Positions 13,941-24,948 of a stretch of 64,000 nucleotides of DNA are shown here, in pieces (position 1 is the first letter of the stretch; each line of letters opens with the position of its first letter). The notes beneath the pieces were generated by a model. It had not been told where the DNA came from. It did no database searches and was given only the letters and a program-made list of their open reading frames with translations. A program made the position numbers and the translations under genes. The stretch spans positions 34,955,545 to 35,019,544 of the forward strand of contig ML677335.1 of NCBI GenBank assembly GCA_007922305.1, read 5' to 3'. Source of the stretch: Dermatemys mawii (taxonomy: Eukaryota > Chordata > Testudines > Dermatemydidae).

Positions 13941-13949
13941 TTTACTTAC
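13941..13949 (-). promoter_or_regulatory. NRG3: 5' splice donor of NRG3 exon 1
   Basis: On the minus strand the exon ends ...AAATTCC and continues GTAAGTAAA, a near-consensus U1 donor. Reading through it meets a stop after two codons (R, K, stop), which supports splicing here. The phase-1 junction agrees with the family. Confidence 0.93.
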
Positions 13950-14667
13950 GGAATTTGGGGCTAGTGCTAGTTTCTGGGGTGGTGGTGGTGGTGGTGGACT
14001 CCTGGAACGGAGATAAGGTCCAGGATGGAGCAGAGTCGTGGACATAGATCTTATAGGAGGAGGTAGCGTATGCCGCAGTGGGCCAGATGGGCATTGGCTG
14101 GGTACTGGGGGTCCCGGGCAGCGGACGGGAGGTCAGGATGGTGGTGCTGAAGGGGACCGTGGTGGAAAGGCTGGTAGGGGGAGCAGCTGTATGACGCACA
14201 GTGGTGGATCTGGGGCTCGCCCGGATGGGGACCCGTGTCCCCGGGAAGCGGGTGGGTGCCCGGGTCATGGTGGTTAGGCGGGTGCTTATCCGGTTTGGTG
14301 TCCTTGACGTGGTGGTGGTGGTGGTCTCCATGCTCTTCGGCGGGGTGGTGGGCTTGGACAGGAAGAAGGGGTCCTGCCCGATCCCTTTGGAATCCATCAG
14401 CTCGGTGGGGACATAATCCTTGACGGAGCCCACCACGATCCACTTGAGCAGCATGAGGCTGAGCCCCAGGCCGATGAAACCGATGAAAAGAGGCACCACA
14501 CACAGCCACGTCTGCTGCCGGTTCCAGACGATGCAGTCGCTACATCGCAGCTCCCTGGGGGGGTCGGGAGCCCCATCCCCGTCCGGGCCCCCAGCCGCCG
14601 CCGCCGCCCCCTCCTCAGCAGCAGCAGCAGCACCAGGTGGAGAGGCGCAGGCAGCCCCTTCACTCAT
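13950..14667 (-). CDS. NRG3: Neuregulin 3, coding exon 1 (5' part of the CDS)
   Basis: NRG3 is a membrane-anchored EGF-family ligand of the receptor tyrosine kinase ERBB4, acting mainly in neurons. This exon encodes the first 239 residues plus one base of the next codon. Residues 1-40 are an Ala/Gly-rich acidic tail ending in PPREL. Residues 41-56 hold the cysteine cluster CSDCIVWNRQQTWLC. Residues 54-82 form a long hydrophobic segment. Residues 112-239 are a Ser/Thr/Pro-rich mucin-like stretch with two runs of six Thr. The EGF domain, second membrane segment and cytoplasmic tail lie in later exons outside the window. The start is the only in-frame ATG before the family N-terminus MSEGAA, with A at -3. 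The exon ends in AAATTCC followed by GTAAGT, so the intron is phase 1, as I recall for human NRG3. The region matches mammalian NRG3 residue by residue over the hydrophobic segment. Compared with my memory of human, it lacks a Ser/Thr/Ala block before RTPNRIS and carries extra residues near 206-209. Confidence 0.97.
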
Positions 14668-14708
14668 CCTAGGTGCCTTTCACCCCCCCAGAGGGAAAGA
14701 CAAGACAT
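14664..14708 (-). CDS. Upstream ORF 1 in the NRG3 leader (14 codons), stop overlaps the NRG3 start
   Basis: Minus-strand ATG at 14708-14706 opens 14 codons (starting M-S-C-L-S-L-W) and ends in TGA at 14666-14664. The stop overlaps the NRG3 ATG (14667-14665) as ATGA. The context of this ATG is weak (C at -3, T at +4), while the NRG3 start has A at -3, so leaky scanning or termination-reinitiation would both be possible. It matters only if the transcript starts above 14708. Whether it is translated cannot be told from sequence. Confidence 0.4.
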   Translation of the reverse strand: MSCLSLWGGERHLG

Positions 14709-14740
14709 CAGGGAGAAGCTGCTGCCGGGGAAAGCAGCAT
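14708..14740 (-). CDS. Upstream ORF 2 in the NRG3 leader (10 codons), chained to uORF 1
   Basis: Minus-strand ATG at 14740-14738 gives 10 codons (MLLSPAAASP) and a TGA at 14710-14708. The last base of that stop is the first base of the uORF 1 ATG (TGATG). The leader therefore reads as three ORFs in series, each stop sharing bases with the next start. Other short upstream ATGs lie at 14806 (4 codons), 14841 (17 codons) and 14918 (15 codons). Confidence 0.35.
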   Translation of the reverse strand: MLLSPAAASP

Positions 14741-14927
14741 TCAGACGGGCAGGGGAGAGCGAGACGGACGGGAAAGCGATCGGCCCCTCAGTCAGTCAGG
14801 GAACATGTCTCCAGCCCCGGAACCCCCCTACGGCTCTTCATACAACCTCCTCCAGCAGCTGCTGAATCAGCTAAATCACCAGGCTCGCCCCAGCCTTGAG
14901 CAGCAGCAGTCGGAGCATCCTGCTCGC

Positions 14928-14938
14928 TTTTATTCCCC
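14928..14938 (-). promoter_or_regulatory. Possible TATA-like box upstream of NRG3
   Basis: On the minus strand the sequence reads GGGGAATAAAAGCGAG about 260 bases before the NRG3 start codon. AATAAAAG is a weak TATA-like match, and a start near 14900 would give a leader of about 230 bases. CpG-island promoters often lack TATA boxes, so this may be chance. Confidence 0.2.
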
Positions 14939-15550
14939 ACTTCCTTCCCTTCCTTCTTCTTCAGCTCGCCCTTTGTTTTGAATAAGTCACAAGAATCAGC
15001 GCCCGGGATTTGTTACGCCAAGCATCCGGCTCCAGCAACGACGAGCCACACTCCTGCACGCTGGCAGCTCTCCCCTTTCTGGGTCGGGTTAGGACCCCCC
15101 TCCCCACCCCGCTCTGCTCCTTCTTATCCACAGATCAGATGCACCGGCATTCCTCGGCTGCTGCTTTGAGAGGCGACGGAGCAGCAAAATGCACCTGTTA
15201 TTCAGCAGCCCTGCAGCCAACCCTTGGACAGCACTTGAGGAGAGAGACCAATCCGAAGGCAGAACGGAGGGACGGGAGACAGGGCTGCCTCGCTCGCTCT
15301 TTCTCCTCCAAGCAGCAGCTCAGCGGCACTGAAGTCCAAGCCGCAATCAAAGTCAGGCAAGGATTGAAAAAATAAACTAGGCATTCAAATAAAATAAAAC
15401 GCCAGAAAATATAGACCAGGAAACACCCAGAGCGAGCTGGATCGATAGACAGAACCAACAACCACACGCGGACGCACGCACCAGGCGGCTCCTGCCAAGC
15501 TCGCAGCTTCAGTGCGATTGTGTATTCCGATTGCAGTGCAAAAGAGGCAG

Positions 15551-16882
15551 GCTGGCACTCAGAAAGGAAAGCACCTCCCACCACAGCCTAATGGTGGTTT
15601 CTTAATGCGCATAAGATAAATAAATGATCCAGGCAAACCCCTCAGGAGGTGTATGGCAAGCTAGTTTTTTTTTGTTTTGTTTTCCCAATCAGATCCTGAA
15701 ACTATCTTGCGTGTGCATTAATCCAATAGGATCATAGTGTGTTGCCGCATGGTAGAAAAGACGTGTGTGTGGCGGGGTGGGGGGGAGGAGATCAGGGGTC
15801 GGTGTGTGTCTGAGGGAGGTGGAGACACCTTTATAGGAGATTGCAAGCGAGAGAGCGTAAACGGAGTTTGCAAGAGATACTGGCACTGGTCATTTCTGAA
15901 AACTAGTAAGGAGGGGTTTTAGTTGTTTAAGAGGGTTTCCCTATAGGAAAATGAAATTGATAGAGAATTGCAACAAATGGATGCTCCTTTCAGAAGACAG
16001 GGTAGCCGCTGATGAAATAAACAACAAAGTAATGGTCTTTCTGTCAAAAGGCTGCTTGTCAAGTTTCTCTATTGAAACTACTTCAGTTCTTTGATCAGCT
16101 TCTTCAGAAGAGAGTTTAAAGGCACTGCTGAGGTCCTTTACCTCATCTCACTAGGAAAACCTTAAAGTAGCTATGAAGCTAGTTGAAGAGTTAATGAGTT
16201 AATGAGAAAGGGGTAATTTTATTTCACTAGATCACTAACTCTCAATTTTTAAGAACATTCTCTTTAAAATATTGCTTTTAATACCAAATTTTACTTTAGT
16301 TCTCTCATTAATGTTTGTTAGTATTGTTGCATCACTGACATTTATTAGACTATGTTTATTAAATGTGTGCAGGAAGTTAATCTGTCAGACATAATCAAAA
16401 TAAAATAGGGAAACATTTGTTATCCATATATATGCAGTAAATAAATATTGGAAATAGGAAAACACTTTAAAACAGTGCAGTATCTTGTTTGATTCCACCC
16501 CCAAAAAATAGTATTTAAAATAAAATGTTAAGACTAGATTTAAGGTCTTGTAGTTTGTTACACAAATGTAGCGCAATGGAGGTTTAACACCTGCCTCCCC
16601 TAGATGTTCCTGGGTTGATAACAGTTGAAAAAACAGCTGCAGTAACATATCAGGAAGATGTGCTTTTCCAACATTTCCTAATAAGAAAGCACTGTGGAGT
16701 AGAGCAAACAAGGGCCTTGGAGAAATCTGAATGTTCACATTCTTAGCCACTTGTTAAGTAGGAAATAATGATGAAGCTCATTTAGAAAGAAAATGGGGAG
16801 AAATCATTAGTCCATGAATAAGAGCGTAGACGTTGTGCATTGCTTAAATGCCTAATCGATCTCTAATAAAAGAAATAGTATA
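15551..16882. other. Distal NRG3 flank, no feature recognised
   Basis: GC falls quickly after 15600. A purine/GTGTGT-rich patch lies at 15760-15830. No repeat or exon recognised. Confidence 0.5.
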
Positions 16883-16945
16883 GGGTGAAATCTTAGACCT
16901 CATGGGGATTTTGTTATAAACTCCATTGGGGCCATGATTTCACCC
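16883..16945. repeat. Fold-back hairpin, GGGTGAAATC family
   Basis: Left arm GGGTGAAATCTTAGACC and right arm GGGGCCATGATTTCACCC are inverted copies of one another with few mismatches, around a short loop containing CTCCATTGGGG. The same arms occur at 58207-58264. Confidence 0.7.
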
Positions 16946-16978
16946 ATAATTTTTACAATGTATGCTTTTCAAGCATTA

Positions 16979-17055
16979 TAAGCTTGATCCTGCTCCCCTA
17001 AAGTCAATAAAGGTTTTGCTATTGACTTTAAGTAAGGGGAAGACTAGGTCCCTAT
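16979..17055. repeat. Fold-back hairpin, GATCCTGCTCCC family
   Basis: CTTGATCCTGCTCCCCTAAA at the left is inverted relative to TAAGTAAGGGGAAGACTAGG at the right, with AAAGTCAATAAAGG opposite CTATTGACTTTA inside. It lies 34 bases from the hairpin at 16883-16945. Confidence 0.6.
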
Positions 17056-17389
17056 GAGTAGAAAGTTTGTGTTTTGTCTAAGGATGTGAAACAACTAAGC
17101 TAAAGAAAAATACACTCTAAATTCTTCTCAATTACCTATCTACTGAAAAAAATAATATTATAGTAGCATTAAAATCAGTTTATAAAAGTCAGTCATGCTT
17201 GTTAAATTGCATACTTGGTGAATTCACAAATTATACTTTTCACAGGATTATTTACTTTCTTCCTACTTGTTCTGTATTCTAGGCTCTCTATTCTCCCTTC
17301 TCCTGGAGTTGTGGCCATTGTGCTATGTACTGTATACTTTTTAAAAAAGTCTTGTATTAATTCATAGCCAAATGTTACATACTTCATTT

Positions 17390-19040
17390 AGCCTATGTCT
17401 CCACCTGCACACATAGCCAAGTATGGCGGATCATGTAAATGCTCCTGGTTGCTTCCCATACTCACACCATCAGAGTCCACAGATGCTGTGGTAGACACAG
17501 GTAAATGCTATGTACACACATATACTTATGTTCACACTGCTGTTGTAGGTATGTGACATTAACCGTACCATAGCAGGGTTCTGTGCATCACAGGGAGCCA
17601 CACTAGGAATCATTTTCTTGTGCTGTGTTGGTACCATACACCCTCTTTACATTTGCCGACAGGAATTCCTGATGATGTTTCTCCTCACTGCGATTCTTTG
17701 AAAAACTGGGTGGATGACATGGAGCAACTGGACGATGATATGGTTCTACTCCTGATCACAGTATACACATTTATGCAGTAGAGTAGGTGAATGGCAAGAT
17801 GCAGGATGTGGAATGTGGGCATAACTTTCTAATATGTCAAAGGTGGATGACCTTGAGGGTCAATGACAATTCATTCAGCTTGCATGAGAGAGATATGGTG
17901 AATGCCGGTATTGCCATGGTATGCCCATTAATGGACTTCTGGTGTGGGAGAACCAGGTCAATGTGGTGAGATCACACCATTTTGGAAACCTGGGAAGACA
18001 AGCAGTAGTTTCAGAATTGAGAAAACAGACTTTCATAGACCTGTCTTATGAGCTTGCACAATCCTCTGGTGCCAGAACACTTGATTTATGGAAGCTATAC
18101 TGGTTTAGAAGCAGGTTGTTATTGCCTGTGGCTACGCCAGGCAACTATAGGTTCATTGCAAACTGCTGTGGGGTTGGAAAGTCTATTGTCAAGGTTGTAG
18201 TTGTGCAGGTTTGTGAGGCATGGGGTTTCCAAATGGTGTGTGAGCCATTGCTGGCACTTATACCACATCACTTTGTATCAGAACTGAAAAGGTTACTATT
18301 GGCTCATTTTGCAAAGCTCAGCGAAACACAGAGGCAGACTCATGAATTCTAACATGGGAAAACACTGGAAAGATTCATGACGCCAGGGCAGTGAAATGAT
18401 CAGGACTGTACTTGAAGAGAGAAGAAAGGATTTAATTATCCAGAAATTATATGATTCTGTATGGTGTCTGTGCCTACTGTTATTTTGGGAAACCTCACAT
18501 ACCTGTTTCTGCTTTGAATCATGAAAACATACCCCAACATCACTGGCTATGGAGAAAGGGAAGTCAGTTAAAAGCTGAGTAGGTGCAGAATGTCATGGAG
18601 AGAGTATTTGGTGGGTGAAAGCTTGTTGGTGTTGCCTCTACACCCATCTAGATGCCAGTGTGGTAAACACAGTTCATGTAATCATTGGCTGCTGTACACT
18701 ACAAATCATGGTGGGGGTGGGAGGAGGTTGTTTCCATACTGAGCTGGTGCAGGACACGTCTGGTTTACAGACTCTGTACAGGCAGGCAGATCCCATCCAC
18801 ATTCATGTTGGTCCTAGTTCCCAAAAGGCAAGGGAAAGCAATGACCCCACATGTGCACAACTCTTGGCACAGCAGGAAGACAGAGGCTGACATCTGCCTG
18901 CCTTCACATCCTGTAAAGCTGCTGGAAAGGCAAAAGGGAACAGTGGTGCTCACTTGCAGTGCTGCATAGCTCTGGATTTGTTTATTTATCAGGCAAGGGC
19001 ATTAGCTGTACATGTGACTGTTCACACATTAAAGACAATT
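17390..19040 (+). pseudogene. PIF/Harbinger transposase relic
   Basis: A dead DNA-transposon gene read on the plus strand in broken frames. Matching segments, in family order, are: a helix-turn-helix-like stretch with LPVATPGNYRFIANCCGVGK (about 18121-18180), corresponding to the family pattern LATPDSYRSVGNQFGVGKST; GKIHDARA at 18367-18390, the G-x-V/I-HDAR catalytic block; GKPHIPV at about 18487-18507 where the family has GDPAYPL, so the second catalytic Asp is Lys; and ERVFGG-stop-K at about 18598-18624, followed by a CCLYTHLDAS...HVIIGCCTL segment, corresponding to AFGRLK...VIAACCxLHN. Stops and frameshifts separate these pieces. Ends are placed from weak terminal similarity (CCTATGTCTCCAC near 17393) and are uncertain. 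The longest surviving frame is 17921-18352. Confidence 0.75.
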
Positions 19041-21323
19041 ATAACAGTGCCTCTTCCTTGTGTTATGACCTGGGGTTTTGTTTGTACTGTAGAGGTTTGT
19101 GACCCTTAGTTTTCATTGGAGTACATTCCAGTGTCTCATAGAAGCTGTTGAGAAAGGTTTGTCTCCTGCACCGATGAGCTTTCTCCCTACAGTGTAAAGT
19201 TCTATTCTGCCTGAGAGTGGAGCTGCCAAGCACAGTCTTCATTGTGGAAATTTAGGCAATCTTTTAGGTAATCAGATAAAGGCTGAGACCTTGAACTTGA
19301 CTCCAGTTGTCCTGAGGTAGCTCTCAGCAGCATTTCCCTATGCCTTCCAACTATGTGGAACCTGTCTCCAACCCACTACCTTCCTGGGAAATATCTGTAA
19401 AAAGCTCTGAAGTCCCTCAGGGAAGGGAACAAAAACCATGGCAACATCAAGGTCAGCACATCTTTACCAGCTTTGATTGCTCAGACTCCTGTGACTTCAT
19501 CACATAGAATGTGCTTACTGAGAAATTGTGTGGACTCTTTGGAATGTGGAGGATGCGCCCCTGGGGGGAAAAAAAATCTGGATAGGCAAAATTTTGGTTC
19601 GAAGTAAGAGGAAGAGGATAACATCCATTAGGAGAGGGGAATAAATAAAAAGGAGCGAGTCTTCATTTATTTATTTGAAATAGGCTGATGTTTAAGAAAT
19701 GGAACCATACCTCAGCCACTTGGTTTGTCTGTTGCTGTTTGACTTATTTCTTTTGAAAGTAAATGGACCTCCATGGTGGTTGCTACAATGATACACATAG
19801 TTAATAATAAAACATAGAAAATTGAGTCATATCTGACCCAAAAGTAGAAAACAGATTAATAGATTCCCAAATAATCCTCTTCTAGTAGCAGAGCCAACCC
19901 AGAAGCAAACAGTGGTAATTTCATATCCAAGGATTCAGATCGAACAAACACAGAAATAGAAGAGCTTCTGATTTGTATTTCCACTTTCAGCCCAACTCTT
20001 CAAATACAACTGAAATCATTTTTAGTTCACGAATACCATCAATGGCAACAGATCATGTGAGCAGCATGAGTTCCAGAGTTTTTCAGTTTTATGGTTCTCT
20101 CTATGATAGCAAGAAAGAGTCTCTTGAAAATATGTACTGTATGAGTTCCTACAATACATTTCTGTCATGCTGGATTCTGATGTTGCGGACAATGTGATAC
20201 TGTAAACAAAAGTTAGTTTCACAAACAAAAAGAATTGAAATTGTGGCTGGTGCTATCAATAATAAGAACATTAAATTTTATGGGCAGTTTCCCTCAGCCT
20301 AGTGGGTTCCTCAGTATTCCTGTTCCTTTTCTGCACTTAGCTACCACTTTCCTCTCCATCTCAGCTAATATACGTGGCTCCCTAATGGCCCATTCCTAGT
20401 TACAGTTAATGCATCCCTCATAACCTGAATTGATCTCTCCGTTCTTAGCTGCCACTTACCCCCACATTCAAATTTCTATGAATAATTCTATTCCTTTCCA
20501 ATGTGACATTTAGTCTTAGTTCCTCACTGATTCCATTTCTCAGTGCTCCCAGCTGCTACTTCTCTCTTCACTCTAGGTGCTAGAACTGGACATTGGCTAC
20601 GGCAGACAAACGAAGCTTTGCTCTGTTACTTTGTTCTATGTGACTTGCACTGTGTACCCCAACATACTGTAAATCCTAGCTTGTTCAGTATTATAACCTT
20701 GCACTGTATTGACAGGTTCCCTGACAGCAGGTGGTGAGCATTGCGAGTAGAATCTGAGTGAGAATTGCACTGCTGAGCTAACTAGTTTGGTGGCAATTTG
20801 GGATGTTAGCATGCTGCCAGTTAGCATTATGTCAGTTTAGTACAAGTGTGAAATGAGTGACAGTTCATTTCAGAGATTGGAGGGAGATCTGCTATCTCAC
20901 ACTACGAAATAAACACTGAACAACAATTTTAGGGCTAATTTGATGGGGTAAAATATACCCATCCTTTTACAGCATGTAAATGTGCTGCTTGTCCCTAGAT
21001 AGCCAACATCCCATCATTTATTTCAATTCATTCAAGGTCTATTTGTAAATGCCAGAGCTGCCTCAAAATATTTATAATTACAACTGAAGCCTTGCCAATG
21101 CACATATACTGTTCAAATGTCTATCTTGGAATACTTCATAATGGCTAATTGGAATACATCATAATGTTAGCAAAAAACCCAAACAAACAAGAACTATATT
21201 AACAATTACAAAATAAGCTGCTCTTGTGAAAAAATAAAGCACAATACATCACTTGGAGGGATGTAGTACTATATGGGACAAATTTTGTAGCCTTTCTCAG
21301 TTTTTATCCAAACAGAATTCTCT
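19041..21323. other. Unassigned flank
   Basis: Moderate GC, no exon-like frame and no repeat family recognised. 20280-20760 is pyrimidine-rich and could be an old unrecognised repeat. Confidence 0.45.
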
Positions 21324-21604
21324 GGGCATCTCTATACTTACTGGTAAATTGGCTGCAATTGATGCAGCAACTGTTGATTTAGGGGGTCTGGTGAAGACAT
21401 GCTAAATCGATGGGAGAGTACTCCTATCGATTTGTGTACTCCATCTCCCTGAGAAACGTAAGGAAAGTCGATGGGAGATGCTCTCTCATTGACACAGCGC
21501 AGTGTAACCACCACAGTAAGTGGCTCTAAGTATGTCAACTTCAATTACATTATTCACGTAACTGAAGTTGCATAAATTAGACTGAGGTAGTATGGACAAG
21601 CTCT
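21324..21604. mobile_element. MITE with GGCTTGTCTACAC-like ends
   Basis: Left end GGGCATCTCTATACTTAC and right end AGTATGGACAAGCTCT are decayed inverted copies of GGGCTTGTCTACACT. The interior has self-complementary blocks (AATCGATGGGAG and CTCCTATCGATTT) and the segment CACGTAACTGAAGTTGCATA typical of this family. Non-coding. Confidence 0.65.
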
Positions 21605-24344
21605 CAGTGATGTCTATGAGCTAAATTCTACATTTAACTCAATAACAATTCTCAGTTATATCAATGGAGTTGTGCCTTGATAAAGGACTAAAGCCCTTGT
21701 CCTTTAATATCAAAGTCAAAGAGATGTTTGATATTGATTTGAGTGATGCAGGATTGGCCCTTACAGAAAAGTTCAATAAGGATTTCAGGATGGAGAGTCC
21801 ATAGTGAATACATTTAACTATTCCTTTGGTGTGTACTACAGCCGGTGCAACAGTCCATACTAAAATACATAAACTACCCAAAACTTTATGAGTCCTAAGC
21901 TCTCTGTCAGAGGTGTGAATGTTGTCCTTGGAGTGTGTGTGTGAGGGGGAAGAGGGAGGAATAAAGTAACTGTTGAAAATCTTACCCCAAAAAGGTTGAT
22001 CCAAAGTACAGAGCAATCAATGGAAGTAAGTCTTTCTATTGATTGCAGTCTGTTTTGGATTGGGCCCTAAGCCAAAATTCAAATATTTCCAAGCATTGAG
22101 ACCTTTTGATGATAGTGCTAAGTGAGAAAGTCTATAAAATAACCACTTATCTGGAGCCAAGACATTTTAAATAATTGAGCATTATGAATCACTTTACCGC
22201 CAGTTTTTCCAGGAAGGCTGTTTTCCAGAACAAGGCTTTCTTCCTAGACTTCCAAGATGCAACGGAAATTGGGGTTGTCCCATTCTTTTAGTCCTTAGCA
22301 TAATTTCTTTTTATTTCCTAATCGCCCCTTCCTTGCAGTAGATGCTGTATGGTTCTTTATGTCTAGTGCTGAGAATGAATAAGTGTCTCCTGTCCTTTGC
22401 TACTGGACATATGAGCTGGCATAGGATACTGTGCAGTGACAAGACCTGAATACACACCAAATACACCTTGAGAATGCCTAGACCGCTTCCGGGACTGGAG
22501 AAGGGAAATCAAAGGGTAGATTTAAATATTTCCAGTTCTGCTGGCTGCATACTGTTGCATTCTTTGAATTGTTGCATAAATATTTAGTTCAAGTATAGCT
22601 GGATCAATAAATCTGTAGTGTTTTACACATATACTGTCATTTGCATCTTCTGTCCCTCTGCAAGACAGATTTGAAAAGGGTAGGAGTCTTAAAGCTGAGG
22701 GTGATGTGAAGTTAATGATCTAAGGAACCCCACTGAGTATGAGGAAAAAATGTCACATGAATTTGCCAAGAATGTTCAGCAGATTTCTGTTTACTATGCA
22801 GTTACAGATAAATGCTTTAAAACTCAAAATTAAATTGTCTAAAAGAAAACCAGTTACACATTATGGGCAAAATCCTGTGTCCTGTTTGTAAGGGATACAT
22901 GAGTGCTATGGTGCTGACAAAACAGATTCAGTATGAGATCATAACATTCTGGGGATGGTGGGTCTTGCGCAAAAAGAGGGCAGAGGGGATCTACACCTGC
23001 AACATGGGAACAAGTTGCACAGATGTGAGAGGGAGGACTTGAGACGTCATTTCTGGAAAGTGCTGGGGGATCTTGGTCTCTGGTGGAGCTGAAGATGTTA
23101 CTGATGTTGCAGTAATTCGCACATTGCTGTCATGGGGGAGAGAGAGATCAGAAATAGGGTCCCTCACAATTAAAATAAATCTCAAAGTGTGCCTGGCTGG
23201 AAGATAGATGGATGGTTTTGCAGTGGGTCTCTGACCTTCCCTATCCAGACTGCCATAACACCAGTTTTTTTATGCCAGTGGCCTGCAGTGTTTTGCTCTT
23301 TATCAGCTGCTCATTTTCAGAGATGCCAGGCTGAGGATCCCTGTTGTCATTAGTTGGGGAATTCAGCATCCACTGTGAGGGAAATGTTCCATGCTCAGCT
23401 TTTGCAGGAAATCACTCAGAAAATCTGGGTGTGTCAGAGTTACTAAGGAGAAACAGGGTTGGGCAATCATAAAGGCACTAGGATCCCCAACCCAACTTCC
23501 AATGAAGTTTATGGAATTCTCTGTGTGAACTTCAGGTGGAGTTGAACAAGGTCCTAAATGTCAATGGGAGTTGCACCAGGTTCTAAAGAAAGAGCCTTCA
23601 TGGTACACAAATGTTTAGATCATATAGTGATGAGCACAATATAAATACAAGGCAAACTGCGTAGCTTCAGCAAGCTTTGCACCATCCAGTTGATAGGACC
23701 TAGGATTTGACCTTAAATTAGGTACATTCCCCCACAGTGGGACATTTCTCTAAAATATTGCTAAATATTTGCTAAAATAGAAACATTTCTGTACAGTTTT
23801 CACCAGTTTTGGGTGGCAACTTCCTTTGGTCTTGGTCATCTCACAGCACAACGATCTTAGCAATTGTGTTGAAAAGGGGAGATAGGAGCAAAAGTAGTAG
23901 TATAAGGGATGTATTCTTTTTTACAAGTCATCAGAGGAAGCCAACAGAGCTAAATGTATATGTTGAAAATAAAAAAAAATCATGTTAGAGAGAGGATGAG
24001 AGTAGCAATGGTTTAATCTGAAATAGTGTTTAAGAATGTATTTAACGCTCTGGAAAAGTTCTAGGTTGACAACAGGAGAGGCAGAGTGCAAACATCCTCA
24101 CCAGATACACTAATTAAACTTAATCCTTTTTCAGGAAAGAACTGGCTCCTCTGCTGAGAATGATAACAGAAGTGTCAGTTCATACCACATGATGCTGCTG
24201 ATTTTTGTCATGTAGATAACAATCCAATGAGAACAGGACTGATACCATCACATAGGCCCCAGCAGAAATATTAAATTGTAATGATTTTTTCTCATCATTA
24301 ATCCAATAATTTTATTTTATCAGCCCATTCCAGTGAACTACAGA
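21605..24344. other. Unassigned flank
   Basis: Scattered AATGTCAATGGGAGTTGCAC-type fragments (about 23558) suggest decayed fold-back repeats; otherwise nothing seen. Confidence 0.45.
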
Positions 24345-24540
24345 CTAGAAGCCAGGAATTTCTGAGCAATCAAGCCAGCTCAGCCATTGACGTACTGTGT
24401 GGTCCTGGGCTACTCATTTTGCCTTCATTTCCCTATATGTAAAATGATACTTATTTACCTATTCAGAGTTTTATGAGAATTAATTTGTTAATGTTTCTAA
24501 GAGGCAAAGCACTAAATGAGTTATAAGTATCACTAACATT
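24345..24540 (+). mobile_element. MIR-type SINE, sense
   Basis: The order GCTCAGCCATTGACGTACTG, TGTGGTCCTGGGCTACTCAT, CATTTCCCTATATGTAAAAT, then ATGAGAATTAATTTGTTAAT and AGGCAAAGCACTAAA follows the MIR consensus from its central core to its 3' region. Confidence 0.75.
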
Positions 24541-24827
24541 TTATTTTGCCATTTCAAAACTGGGCTGGATTCAAACCTAAAACAGCACTTTTTTTATTTG
24601 ATGATGTGAGTTTTAAAGAGCACTTTAAACGAAGTGACAGAATCATTGATCAAAATCCAAATCTGTGTATATGCACTGAGTTTGGAGATGTCATATTTTC
24701 AACCTAGAATTGCTCCAAGACAGCAATCTTGAAGACACTTACCCAAGTTTTTTCTCTGGTGTGAAGGGGCAACTCTTACTGCAGACACCTGGAGCTGATC
24801 CTGCACAGCTGGAGGCAAAACTTGGCC

Positions 24828-24948
24828 CATAATGGGCCAGATTTTGATTCCCTTACTCATGATGAGTAATACCTTACTCTCCAAGTAGCCTGTTGATTTC
24901 AATGGCAGTACTTTCAGAATAAGTGAATCAAAGTGAGTAAAGTGTCAG
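24828..24948. repeat. Fold-back repeat, GGGCCAGATT family
   Basis: Begins GGGCCAGATTTTGATTCCCT and ends AAAGTGTCAGAATACAGTTC, with TTGATTTCAATGGCAGTA near the centre; the outer parts are partly inverted copies. It resembles the cleaner hairpin at 34020-34123. Confidence 0.5.

Larger units (their letters stand above)
1..13949 (-). other. NRG3: NRG3 intron 1, 5' portion (runs off the left edge)
   Basis: Everything left of the exon-1 donor is intron 1. No second exon is visible; the EGF-coding exon is not in the window, which fits the very long first intron known for this gene. The intron holds the repeats listed separately and otherwise AT-rich unique sequence. Short open frames here, including a 163-codon one at 12275-12766, have no recognisable domain. 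Confidence 0.9.
13000..15550. promoter_or_regulatory. NRG3: CpG-rich promoter region of NRG3
   Basis: Base composition changes sharply here: CpG dinucleotides, rare elsewhere in the window, are frequent from about 13050 to 15500 and densest over the exon and its leader (14000-15300). Such islands typically mark vertebrate promoters of developmental and neuronal genes. The island spans exon 1, the 5' leader and the first kilobase of intron 1. Edges are estimated by eye. The transcription start is not determined. Transcription in the plus direction from the same island is possible but there is no evidence for it in the sequence. Confidence 0.75.

Noticed and set aside
14051..14899. Long open frames on both strands over NRG3 exon 1 (152 codons minus, 159 plus and others)
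   Set aside because: They are shadows of the GC-rich, repeat-bearing exon in other phases. Only the frame starting at 14667 matches a known protein.
15198..15584. 128-codon open frame on the minus strand upstream of NRG3
   Set aside because: Lies in the CpG-rich leader/promoter zone, ends before the NRG3 start and has no family similarity. Treated as composition-driven.
17921..18352. 143-codon frame as a host gene exon
   Set aside because: The residues follow the Harbinger transposase pattern and continue into broken frames on both sides, so it is a transposon relic.
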